From an uncultured Cellvibrio sp. (lineage in GTDB: Bacteria > Pseudomonadota > Gammaproteobacteria > Pseudomonadales > Cellvibrionaceae): DNA of 22,248 bases. The notes under the pieces are model-generated. The model saw only the letters and a list, made by a program, of their open reading frames with translations. It was not told the DNA's origin and searched no databases. Both the position numbers and the translations under genes were made by a program. How positions within the stretch are numbered: the first letter of the stretch is position 1; the number at the start of each line of letters is the position of its first letter. Where the stretch lies: contig CAMLML010000077.1 in assembly GCA_946481095.1 (NCBI GenBank), positions 1-22,248 on the forward strand. Direction: 5' to 3'. This document shows, in pieces, positions 9,753 to 16,748 of this stretch.

Positions 9753-10172
9753 TCAGGATTTTTTACCTTTGGACAAGGGCAAGTTTTGTGCTTGCCATTC
9801 AGAAATCCCACCACTCAGGCGGCGTACTTGAAATCCTTCCTTACCTAATTTGCGTCCTACAGTGCCAGCATGTTGCCCGAGTTTGTCCACCAAAATTAAA
9901 ATTTTGTCTTTGTGGGATGCCAGTTCGGAAGTATCCGTAATGATTTTGTTATAGGGGATATTCAGTGAATTCACTATATGCCCGGCACGAAAATCAGTTG
10001 CTTCGCGTAAGTCTACAATCAGCGCTGCATCCTTGTTTAACAACAAGGTCGTTTCATGCGCCGAGAGTGGCAGACCACTTTTGCTTCTTTCACGCCAGTA
10101 ATAAAAATAGACCAGCACAATCAACACACTGACCAGGATCCACTCCTGGGCGATAAAAACAAAAAAATTCAC
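9753..10172 (-). CDS. YibN-like membrane-anchored rhodanese-domain protein lacking the active-site cysteine
   Basis: I choose the GTG at 10172, giving 139 residues. It begins just before the single membrane helix (roughly residues 9-25), as in YibN-type proteins. AGGAAG lies upstream, and the promoter at 10248-10277 leaves a sensible leader. A TTG at 10238 in the same frame would add 22 residues but sits almost on the predicted transcription start. After the helix comes a rhodanese domain: VDLREATDFRAGHI, then ILILVDKLGQHAG where the catalytic loop belongs, then LSGGISEWQ. The protein contains no cysteine at all, so it cannot be a classical sulfurtransferase. My recollection is that relatives in this syntenic position also lack it. 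It probably works as a membrane scaffold near protein export; function unknown. Confidence 0.85.
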   Translation of the reverse strand: MNFFVFIAQEWILVSVLIVLVYFYYWRERSKSGLPLSAHETTLLLNKDAALIVDLREATDFRAGHIVNSLNIPYNKIITDTSELASHKDKILILVDKLGQHAGTVGRKLGKEGFQVRRLSGGISEWQAQNLPLSKGKKS

Positions 10173-10247
10173 GAATAAGCTTCCTATGGTCAAATCGAAG
10201 TGGGGGCTGACTGAAAAAATTTCAATGCCAGATCGCAAGGAGCGCTG

Positions 10248-10277
10248 ATTATACAGATTTGAAGTTGGTTTTGTTCA
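10248..10277 (-). promoter_or_regulatory. Candidate sigma70 promoter of the rhodanese-grxC-secB operon
   Basis: On the minus strand a perfect TATAAT (10248-10253) lies 18 bases after TGAACA (10272-10277, 4 of 6). The predicted start near 10241 gives a leader of about 69 bases to the GTG at 10172. It is the best promoter match I see in the window. Confidence 0.55.
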
Positions 10278-10351
10278 GGACAAAATTTAACAGCTAGACT
10301 GGATGTTTTAGGCTAGTTTCGGCCTTATTACTAATCACAAGGAGCCTGCAA

Positions 10352-11626
10352 ATGCCATCAGTAAAATCCAAAGCCATGCAATTGCTTAACTGGATTTTTG
10401 TCGGTTCAATCGCTTTGGTATCAATGGCTTACGCACAGCCCTCCTATGAAGAAGATATGGCCAGACAGCGTGCCCAGGAGCGACAAATTATGGAAGATGG
10501 TATTCGTCAGGGTGCTGAAGCCGCGCAGCCTCAATACCAGGAATCCACGCCGCACCGTTGGGTTTCCAACCATCTGGCCGTGGTTTGGCATCCCGATGCG
10601 ACTGATGTCTGGGCCAGTTGGCAACATAGTGAAGGAAAAGAGGCCGAAGCTGCAGCACTGGCCGCCTGCAGCGCGGATATGGGTGTGGGCTGCACCATCG
10701 CCAGCAGCGGATACAACAGCAGCATCGCTGTTGCCCAGGGGCCGGATGGTTTTCTTTACGTTGCCTGGGGGGAAGACAAAGACAAATCCAAAAAAAATGT
10801 TCTCAAGCAATGCAATCGCCCCAATTGCGTTATAAAACATTTGTTTTCGGTAGAGGCAGAATGGTTACCCGTTGATCGTTTTATGGTTCACCTTCCACAG
10901 GATAATTATTCGCCCAGGAACCTTGGAACCTACAGTTATGGCATGGTCGGCTGGCCGAAAGCTGCTGTGGATTCAAAATGGCAAGGCAAAGTCTGGTTGG
11001 TCACTGGTGGTAAAAATTTTGAAGCCACTAAAAAACAATTGTTGGATCGCTGTAAAAAAGATACGGGTGTTGATTGTGATATTTCACAAACCACAGGCAA
11101 CACTCACCTGATTCAATTTGTTAACAACTCGACTGGCTTGATTTCCTGGGCGGTGGATTTTTCAAAATCCGACGCCGAAAAACAAATGAAAAATGCTTGC
11201 AAAAAAACCAACGACAAATGCAGCTTGCTGAATAGCTTCGATGCAAAAACACCACGCGAATCGGTTGTAGATTCGCCGGTTATGCGCGTAAGGGGATACC
11301 TTGCCATGGCTTGGCCTAAAAAATCCCAAGCCAAGGAAAAATTGGCGATCTCAATGGGGCATGATGATCTGGCTGTTGCCAAATCCACCGCGCTTGCTGA
11401 ATGCAAAAAAGCCAATAATACCGAATGTGAATTGGTGGATGAAAATCTTGACGACGGCACCTATGTGCAACTGGGCCTGTACATAGACGAGAAAAAATCC
11501 CTGCGCTGGTATTTCGGATTTAATGAAGACGCCATTAAAAAAATGGCTTCGACCGATTGTGCATCATGCAAACTGGTTTCAATTATTGATGCGAGAAAAA
11601 AGAAAAATATTTTGCAGGCGATGTAA
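10352..11626 (+). CDS. Secreted cysteine-rich protein of tandem DUF4189-like modules
   Basis: The 424-residue protein has AAGGAG seven bases before the ATG and a signal peptide cut near AYA-Q (28/29). A charged, helical linker spans about 30-65. Then come three copies of a roughly 100-residue unit, each with two halves. A typical half is an aromatic strand followed by an Ala/Lys helix ending in a Cys and a second Cys a few residues on, as in DUF4189. The pairs are C106/C114, C154/C159, C234/C242, C283/C290, C351/C359 and C403/C406. All 12 cysteines of the protein fall in these six pairs, so six local disulfides in the periplasm or outside the cell are likely. No catalytic motif is visible. 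It stands alone, divergent from the secB operon and convergent with hemH. The module assignment is by pattern, not by search. Confidence 0.72.
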   Translation: MPSVKSKAMQLLNWIFVGSIALVSMAYAQPSYEEDMARQRAQERQIMEDGIRQGAEAAQPQYQESTPHRWVSNHLAVVWHPDATDVWASWQHSEGKEAEAAALAACSADMGVGCTIASSGYNSSIAVAQGPDGFLYVAWGEDKDKSKKNVLKQCNRPNCVIKHLFSVEAEWLPVDRFMVHLPQDNYSPRNLGTYSYGMVGWPKAAVDSKWQGKVWLVTGGKNFEATKKQLLDRCKKDTGVDCDISQTTGNTHLIQFVNNSTGLISWAVDFSKSDAEKQMKNACKKTNDKCSLLNSFDAKTPRESVVDSPVMRVRGYLAMAWPKKSQAKEKLAISMGHDDLAVAKSTALAECKKANNTECELVDENLDDGTYVQLGLYIDEKKSLRWYFGFNEDAIKKMASTDCASCKLVSIIDARKKKNILQAM

Positions 11627-11643
11627 AAAATCAGATGTTAATT

Positions 11644-11730
11644 CGTGGGTTGGAAGAGCGAAGCGACTTCCGACAAATTATTTCGATTCGGAATCAAATG
11701 TTGGAAGTCGCTTCGCTCTTCCAACCTACG
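11644..11730. repeat. REP-like inverted-repeat element between convergent genes
   Basis: Arms at 11644-11671 and 11703-11730 are inverted complements over 28 bases with a single mismatch; the inner 24 bases (11648-11671 with 11703-11726) are perfect. Each arm is itself a small hairpin, GGAAG...CTTCC around AGCGAAGCGA. The 31-base centre contains a small palindrome, GATTCGGAATC. The right arm ends directly at the hemH stop codon (11731-11733). There is no T-run after either arm, so it is not an ordinary terminator. Repeats of this look, GTTGG-arms around GCGAAGCG, occur as scattered REP/BIME or MITE-like elements in many proteobacteria. Its copy number here is unknown. Confidence 0.82.
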
Positions 11731-12750
11731 TCAAAGCTGCTCTTTGATCAATTCAACCAAGGCTTTTATATGATCCGGCCTATCGTTCAATGCTGGAATG
11801 TAATCATAAGCCTCACCACCGGCGCTAAGAAAATTGTGCCGATTTTCAACAGCGAGCTCTTCCAAAGTCTCCAAACAATCTGCGCTGAATGCGGGAGAAA
11901 GTATCGCGATTTTTTTAATATTGTTGGAAGGTAATTCTGCCAGCAATTCATCGGTATAGGGTTTTAACCATTCTTCGCGACCGACGCGTGACTGAAAACT
12001 GGTGATGCAGTCGTCTTTATTCAAACCTAATTTTTCTTGTACCAGGCGTGTGGTTTTTTGGCAGAAGCAATAATAGGGGTCACCGGAAATTAAATAACGC
12101 TTGGGAATTCCGTGATAGGAAAAAATAATTTTTTGTGGTTTTTCGTGAGTATCCAAATAATCACGCACTGAATTCGCGAGCGCTTCAACATACAAAGGTT
12201 TATCACAATATTGATTGATAAAATGCAACTCGGGTACCCAGCGCCATTTTTTCAAGGCATCTGCAATCGCATCAAAAGTTGAGCCGGTTGTTGGTCCTGC
12301 ATATTGTGGATAGAGAGGCAATACAATAATTTTCCGTATGGCGCCTTGTTGGAATTCATCCAGCACAGATTTAATTGAGGGATTGCCATAACGCATGGCC
12401 AATTTAACTGAAACTTTTTCGCCCAATGCAGCTTGAATTGCCGCAGTCTGACGTTTGGATATCACCATCAAGGGCGAGCCTTCGGCTGTCCAGACTGATT
12501 TGTAGAGTGCGGCTGATCGCTTTGGGCGAATTCGCAAAATTACGCCATGCAAAATGCACCACCAAATAAAACGCGGTACCTCAATAACACGTGGATCAGA
12601 TAAAAATTCTGCCAAATATCGTCGTACCGCAGAGGTAGAAGGATCATCAGGTGTCCCCAGATTCACTAATAGAATTCCGGTTTGGGGTTTGGTTGAGGGT
12701 TGGTGAAAATCTGTGTCAGGGTTCTCACTCAGGGCGGTATATCTTGGCAT
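11731..12750 (-). CDS. hemH: Ferrochelatase
   Basis: The product inserts ferrous iron into protoporphyrin IX, the last step of haem synthesis, at the inner face of the membrane. From the ATG at 12750 it has 339 residues, close to the usual 320-345. Visible motifs are GILLVNLGTPDDPS near the start, the LPLYPQYAGPTTGST block, the catalytic histidine in FSYHGIPKRY (H213) and the conserved glutamate in SPAFSADCLETLEE (E294). The C-terminus lacks the cysteine cluster of the Fe-S-containing type. The frame extends to a TTG at 12786, adding 12 residues; neither start has a good ribosome site, so the exact start is uncertain. The stop codon directly abuts the REP-like element. Confidence 0.95.
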   Translation of the reverse strand: MPRYTALSENPDTDFHQPSTKPQTGILLVNLGTPDDPSTSAVRRYLAEFLSDPRVIEVPRFIWWCILHGVILRIRPKRSAALYKSVWTAEGSPLMVISKRQTAAIQAALGEKVSVKLAMRYGNPSIKSVLDEFQQGAIRKIIVLPLYPQYAGPTTGSTFDAIADALKKWRWVPELHFINQYCDKPLYVEALANSVRDYLDTHEKPQKIIFSYHGIPKRYLISGDPYYCFCQKTTRLVQEKLGLNKDDCITSFQSRVGREEWLKPYTDELLAELPSNNIKKIAILSPAFSADCLETLEELAVENRHNFLSAGGEAYDYIPALNDRPDHIKALVELIKEQL

Positions 12751-13001
12751 AGGGTTCGTATTGGTTATGTCGATTGGCCCAGGCAATATATCGTTACTGA
12801 TCAGCTTACGCCATAGTTAACATTATCCCGGGTGGGAGATAGACTTTCCCTCGTGATTCCACTAGATTCTGCATGCTGTTTGAATACTTGTCCTGCATTA
12901 AGGCTTGGTGCCCATGTTGTGTTTACATCACTGGCCTGTGTTTCGAAAAAGTTTAAAACGTCTATAAAAAATTAATTTAGCTCATTGATCAGGAGATTAA
13001 T

Positions 13002-13286
13002 ATGAAACAAGTGTTACTGATGGTTGGATTGTTCGCCTTGTCTTTAAATGCATTTGCGTTTAAGCCCTGCGGCGAATTAAAAAATGAAATTGCTGATAAG
13101 TTGGATGCGAAAGGTGTTAAGAATTACAGCCTGACGATTGTTGCCAATGCTGACGTGGGTGATCAAAAAGTAGTAGGTAGTTGTGATGGTGGCACTAATA
13201 AAATAGTGTATAGCCGTGATGCTGCTCCTGCACCGGTTGAGACTCCTGCTGAAACAGAAGAAGCTCCTGCTGCAGCCGCACAATAA
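13002..13286 (+). CDS. Small exported DUF1161 protein
   Basis: The 94-residue protein has AGGAG (12991-12995) six bases before the ATG. The signal peptide MKQVLLMVGLFALSLNAFA is probably cut after A19. The mature core, CGELKNEIADKLDAKGVKNYSLTIV then KVVGSCDGGTNKIVYSR, fits DUF1161, with two cysteines likely to form a periplasmic disulfide. The last ~22 residues are a low-complexity tail of Ala, Pro, Glu and Thr. The 251-bp region upstream, divergent from hemH, contains TATAAA at 12963-12968, about 40 bases before the start codon, as a possible -10 element with a poor -35. Family function is unknown. Confidence 0.85.
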   Translation: MKQVLLMVGLFALSLNAFAFKPCGELKNEIADKLDAKGVKNYSLTIVANADVGDQKVVGSCDGGTNKIVYSRDAAPAPVETPAETEEAPAAAAQ

Positions 13287-13293
13287 AGCTCGA

Positions 13294-13331
13294 TAAGCAC
13301 GTGGCATTTTATACCGCTGCGTGCTTACTTT
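13294..13331 (+). terminator. Weak terminator-like hairpin between convergent genes
   Basis: TAAGCACG (13294-13301) pairs with CGTGCTTA (13320-13327) around an 18-base loop that adds GG/CC pairing, followed by CTTTAC. It sits between the DUF1161 stop (13286) and the convergent gene end (13330). The T-tract is short in both directions, so the call is tentative. Confidence 0.5.
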
Positions 13332-13719
13332 ACGCGCACCAATCCCCCGATTCAATCACCTCGTAATTGCCCGAATTATTATTTAGAACATACACCCAGA
13401 CAGAATAGGCATTTCCGCAATCGGCAATGATTTCTTTTTGTATGCGTTGATATTCGTTATGATTTGAATGAGGATCTACCTCTTCGTAAGCATCCAGTTG
13501 TTGTAAATCTTTTTCTGCGATTTTAAAAATTTCGCCTTTGACTCGCGCCTCTGCGTGGTCATTCAATATCAAAGCAGGATAGGCACCGAGCGACACCAAC
13601 TGCCCTTGTATCCATGCAGTACCACAATAACTGGCTTGTGAAAGCAAGCGTTGATGTGCATCGTTGTTGCCGCGAGCCGAAGGCGTTTTACGCAAGGTGC
13701 CGTAAACAAATAAATACAT
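13330..13719 (-). CDS. Gamma-glutamylcyclotransferase-like (GGCT/AIG2, YtfP type) protein
   Basis: The protein has 129 residues from the ATG at 13719. The signature YGTLR (6-10) lies next to the N-terminus as usual. GAYPALIL (45-52), the LDAYEEVD segment (75-82) carrying the likely catalytic Glu, and the C-terminal IESGDW (122-127) complete the cyclotransferase fold. Such enzymes cleave gamma-glutamyl groups to 5-oxoproline, but small bacterial members often have unknown substrates. A TTG at 13737 in frame overlaps the stop codon of the upstream gene (TTGA) and would add six residues; I prefer the ATG by comparison with the family. It follows the sugar dehydrogenase gene by about 14 bp, so they are co-transcribed. 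Confidence 0.85.
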   Translation of the reverse strand: MYLFVYGTLRKTPSARGNNDAHQRLLSQASYCGTAWIQGQLVSLGAYPALILNDHAEARVKGEIFKIAEKDLQQLDAYEEVDPHSNHNEYQRIQKEIIADCGNAYSVWVYVLNNNSGNYEVIESGDWCA

Positions 13720-13733
13720 ATAAAAGTAAAAAA

Positions 13734-14852
13734 TCAATCGCGTTCGATATGATAAATGCCGCCCCTGGCTTCATCGGTAATGAAATAGAGTGTTCCATCT
13801 TTTGCTTGCACGACTGAGCGGATACGCTGGTTAATTTCTTTGCTGAATAATCTTTCCTCGCGAATAATTTTATTGCCATCGGTGACCAGTCGCACTAACG
13901 TTTTTCCGGCCAAAGAAGTCAAAATAATATTATTCTTCCATTCCGGAAATTCATCGCCGGTATAAAAAATAAATCCGGCAGTGGCTATGGACGGAACCCA
14001 ATAATGCAGTGGCTGCTCCATTCCGGTTTTGGTTAGCAACCCATCACCAATTTTTCCACCGCCATAATTTTCACCGTAAGTAATCACTGGCCATCCATAG
14101 TTTTTTCCGGGCAAATCAAGATTGATTTCATCGCCACCCTGTGGGCCGTGCTCGCCAGTCCATAATTCGCCAGTGACTGGATGCAAAGCTGCGCCTTGCA
14201 TATTGCGATGACCGTAAGACCAGATTTCCGGTAAAGCATTTGGTGTATTAATAAAAGGATTGTCTTTTGGTACCGAGCCATCGGCATTAATTCGGACGAC
14301 TTTTCCATGATGGGTATTTAATGTTTGTGCTTCATCTTTGCGCTCATATCGATCGCCCAGTGTGATAAATAAAGTGCCATCTTTTCGCCAAATTAAACGT
14401 GAACCAAAATGGGCACCGCTATTCACTTTGGGTTTCTGACTGAATACACGAGTGACATTTTCCAATCGATTATTTTTTAATATTCCGTAACTGACAGCCG
14501 TGCTATTGCCACCCTCCCCCGGTTCTGTGTAACTGAAATAAATTTTGTTGCTGGTTGCGAAATCCGGTGCCAATACAACATCCAATAATCCGCCTTGCCC
14601 TCGCACTTCAATTTTGGGCAAACCGCTAATCGGTTCACCGATTTTTCCTGAATCCGTCACTATTCGCATAGTGCCCGTACGCTCGGTTACCAAAAAATTA
14701 CCATCAGGCATCACCGCCAATCCCCAGGGATTTTGCAATCCAGTGGCGACAGGCTCTATATCCAATGTGTAACGTTCAGTCTTCACCTCAAGGGCCTGGG
14801 TTGTTGTAGCCAAAATAACCCAGCCCAACAAACAAGATGGAAAATATTTCAT
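13734..14852 (-). CDS. PQQ-dependent soluble aldose sugar dehydrogenase (YliI/Asd family)
   Basis: From the ATG at 14852 there are 372 residues. They begin with a signal peptide (MKYFPSCLLGWVILATTTQA), so the enzyme is periplasmic. It is a six-bladed propeller of the glucose/sorbosone dehydrogenase family. Visible marks are TGLQNPWGLAVMPDG early on, GQGGLLDVVLAPDF, GAHFGSRL with the probable catalytic histidine (H148), SYGHRNMQGAALHP (about 212-225) and GEHGPQGGDEINL (233-245). The family oxidises aldose sugars with PQQ and calcium. No PQQ biosynthesis genes are in the window, so the cofactor source is not shown. The frame extends to a TTG at 14885, which would push the signal peptide inward and is less likely. 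It lies 62 bp after the YafY-type regulator. Confidence 0.9.
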   Translation of the reverse strand: MKYFPSCLLGWVILATTTQALEVKTERYTLDIEPVATGLQNPWGLAVMPDGNFLVTERTGTMRIVTDSGKIGEPISGLPKIEVRGQGGLLDVVLAPDFATSNKIYFSYTEPGEGGNSTAVSYGILKNNRLENVTRVFSQKPKVNSGAHFGSRLIWRKDGTLFITLGDRYERKDEAQTLNTHHGKVVRINADGSVPKDNPFINTPNALPEIWSYGHRNMQGAALHPVTGELWTGEHGPQGGDEINLDLPGKNYGWPVITYGENYGGGKIGDGLLTKTGMEQPLHYWVPSIATAGFIFYTGDEFPEWKNNIILTSLAGKTLVRLVTDGNKIIREERLFSKEINQRIRSVVQAKDGTLYFITDEARGGIYHIERD

Positions 14853-14914
14853 AAGTGATGCCTGCAGATTTTGAACGGGATTCAAGACTAAACAGCGGAT
14901 CTTCGCACTGCAAC

Positions 14915-15628
14915 TTAAGGAGTGTTAAGTTGATGATTTTCGCAGGCTTGCTCAACCAGTTGTAAATAATGTTTCAGGGATTTGCCTTCGTGAGTTTCAA
15001 ATCCCTGATCCAGCATACGCAAATACTGGATACGGTCCAGACGAAAGGTGCGGTATTCATTGCGGAGTTGGCACCAGGCCACAAGCGTCCATACTTTGCC
15101 CCAAAATATTAATCCCAGGGGTTCTATAATGCGTGTTGAATTTTCGTTATCTGCACGTTGGTAATCAATTTCTACTTGTTGATGTGAACGAATGGCGGCG
15201 CGCAGCGCTTGACTGTGTGCGGTATAAAAATTTTGTACCTCATCCATTTGTAGCACTAACAAGGGCAAATTTTCATCGTGATGCCGCAAATTATCTGGCA
15301 ATACAGCAAGAATTTTTTGCATAGCTTGTTTGGCATAGCGCGCCATTTCCTGATCGCCCCAACCATTCACCATTCGTGCGCCCAAAAGCAGGGCTTCAAC
15401 TTCATGACGATCAAACATCAAGGGAGGTAATTGATAATGCCGCGACAAACGATAACCAACACCGGCTTCCCCCTCGATGGGAACCCCCGACAAGCTAAGT
15501 GATTGCATGTCGCGATAAATTGTACGTTCGGAAACCCCGAGGTGATCGCTTAATTGTTTGGCGGTTAATACAGTCCGTCGATTTCTTAACAGGGTAGTGA
15601 GTTGAAAAAGTCGTTCGGCGCGTAGCAT
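14915..15628 (-). CDS. YafY-family HTH/WYL transcriptional regulator
   Basis: The 237-residue protein has an N-terminal winged helix-turn-helix (about 3-60; recognition helix near SERTIYRDMQSL) and a C-terminal WYL domain (about 140-205). The WYL core reads GKVWTLVAWCQLRNEYRTFRLDRI. Thr replaces the Tyr of the name-giving motif, which I recall as common in this subgroup. These cytoplasmic regulators bind DNA as dimers and sense a small ligand or nucleic acid through the WYL part. The gene leads the group with the sugar dehydrogenase and cyclotransferase and is divergent from the peptidase gene; the palindrome between them is its likely operator. The start ATG has a modest GGGA upstream. Confidence 0.9.
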   Translation of the reverse strand: MLRAERLFQLTTLLRNRRTVLTAKQLSDHLGVSERTIYRDMQSLSLSGVPIEGEAGVGYRLSRHYQLPPLMFDRHEVEALLLGARMVNGWGDQEMARYAKQAMQKILAVLPDNLRHHDENLPLLVLQMDEVQNFYTAHSQALRAAIRSHQQVEIDYQRADNENSTRIIEPLGLIFWGKVWTLVAWCQLRNEYRTFRLDRIQYLRMLDQGFETHEGKSLKHYLQLVEQACENHQLNTP

Positions 15629-15663
15629 GGTTTTAATCCCATATGAATTAATGCGAACAATTT

Positions 15664-15700
15664 ACCTGTTTCCACTGACAAAAGCTGTCAGTGAGCAGGT
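15664..15700. promoter_or_regulatory. Palindromic operator candidate between regulator and peptidase genes
   Basis: CACTGACA (15673-15680) and TGTCAGTG (15686-15693) form a perfect 8-bp inverted repeat around AAAGC. They are flanked by a second pair, ACCTG (15664-15668) and CAGGT (15696-15700). The site is about 45 bp before the regulator start and 67 bp before the peptidase start. Its place fits autoregulation by the YafY-type protein, perhaps of both directions. CTGACA within it could also act as a -35. Confidence 0.6.
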
Positions 15701-15759
15701 GATTTGCCAATGGATGTGCTACCTTTAAACAACATTTCCCAGTTCGACAAGGCGAGTCT

Positions 15760-16731
15760 ATGTATAGTTTTTATCCAGAAATAAAACCTTATCAACGTCA
15801 TATGTTAGCGGTTGATGATGTTCATCAACTTTATATTGATGAGTCAGGTAATCCCAACGGAATTCCGGTTTTATTTGTACACGGCGGGCCGGGGGGTGGC
15901 TGTGGAAAGTATGACCGTCGTTTTTTCGATCCGGAAAAATATCGCATTATTTTATTTGATCAACGCGGTGCCGGACGCTCACTGCCACATGCGGAATTGG
16001 AAAATAATACAACGCATGATCTGATCGCGGATATGGAAAAAATCCGCCAGCATTTGGGTGTGGATCAATGGGTATTATTTGGTGGTTCCTGGGGGTCAAC
16101 ACTCAGTCTGGTTTATGCAGAAACCTATCCCGAGCGTGTTCTGGGTTTGATTTTGCGCGGAATTTTTCTGTGTCGGCGCGAAGATTTATTGTGGTTTTAT
16201 CAAGAGGGTGCAAATCGGTTATTTCCTGATTTTTGGGAAGAGTTTGCACATCAAATTCCGGAAGACGAGCGCAGTGATATGATCAGCGCTTACTACAAAC
16301 AATTGATCGGCGAAAATCAGATACTGCAAATGTCTGCAGCAAAAAATTGGTCCGGATGGGAAGGCAAAACGGCAACGCTGAAACCTTGCCCTGACCTGGT
16401 GGATTCATTTACCGAACCTCATCGCGCACTTGCACTGGCTAGAATCGAGTCACACTATTTCGTGAACAATGTGTTTCTGGAACCCAATCAAATTTTGCGG
16501 GATGCACACAAACTCGCCAATATTCCCGGCGTTATTGTGCATGGTCGTTACGATGTTATTTGTCCGTTGGATAACGCTTATGCCTTGCACAAGCTATGGC
16601 CCAATTCAGAATTGCAGATTATCCGCGAAGCAGGCCACGCATCGCGCGAACCCGGTATTGTCGATGCATTGGTACGTGCGACCGATGACATGGCAAAACG
16701 TTTGAATAAGACGGATGACAGATCGGCTTGA
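15760..16731 (+). CDS. pip: Proline iminopeptidase
   Basis: This cytoplasmic serine peptidase of family S33 removes N-terminal proline from peptides. The 323 residues match the family length. HGGPGGG (41-47) forms the oxyanion region, FDQRGAGRS (66-74) is conserved, S110 lies in GGSWGSTLSL, D265 in VHGRYDVICP and H293 in EAGHASRE, so the triad is complete. AAGGCGAG lies just before the ATG. It is divergent from the YafY-type regulator and convergent with an RBBP9-like hydrolase gene that begins 17 bp after its stop. Confidence 0.94.
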   Translation: MYSFYPEIKPYQRHMLAVDDVHQLYIDESGNPNGIPVLFVHGGPGGGCGKYDRRFFDPEKYRIILFDQRGAGRSLPHAELENNTTHDLIADMEKIRQHLGVDQWVLFGGSWGSTLSLVYAETYPERVLGLILRGIFLCRREDLLWFYQEGANRLFPDFWEEFAHQIPEDERSDMISAYYKQLIGENQILQMSAAKNWSGWEGKTATLKPCPDLVDSFTEPHRALALARIESHYFVNNVFLEPNQILRDAHKLANIPGVIVHGRYDVICPLDNAYALHKLWPNSELQIIREAGHASREPGIVDALVRATDDMAKRLNKTDDRSA

Positions 16732-16748
16732 TCAACACTTTTGTATTG

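Noticed and set aside
10421..10840. Minus-strand ORF of 139 codons opposite the DUF4189-like gene
   Set aside because: It has low-complexity composition, no ribosome site and no domain, and the sense gene has a signal peptide and regular cysteine pairs.
12751..13001. Small gene or RNA in the 251-bp gap between hemH and the DUF1161 gene
   Set aside because: I found no ORF with a ribosome site and no strong hairpin; only AT-rich promoter-like sequence near 12940-12970.
15089..15091. Loss of the WYL tyrosine as a sign of a defective regulator
   Set aside because: Other YafY-type proteins, as I recall them, also read WTL at this point, and the rest of the domain is intact.
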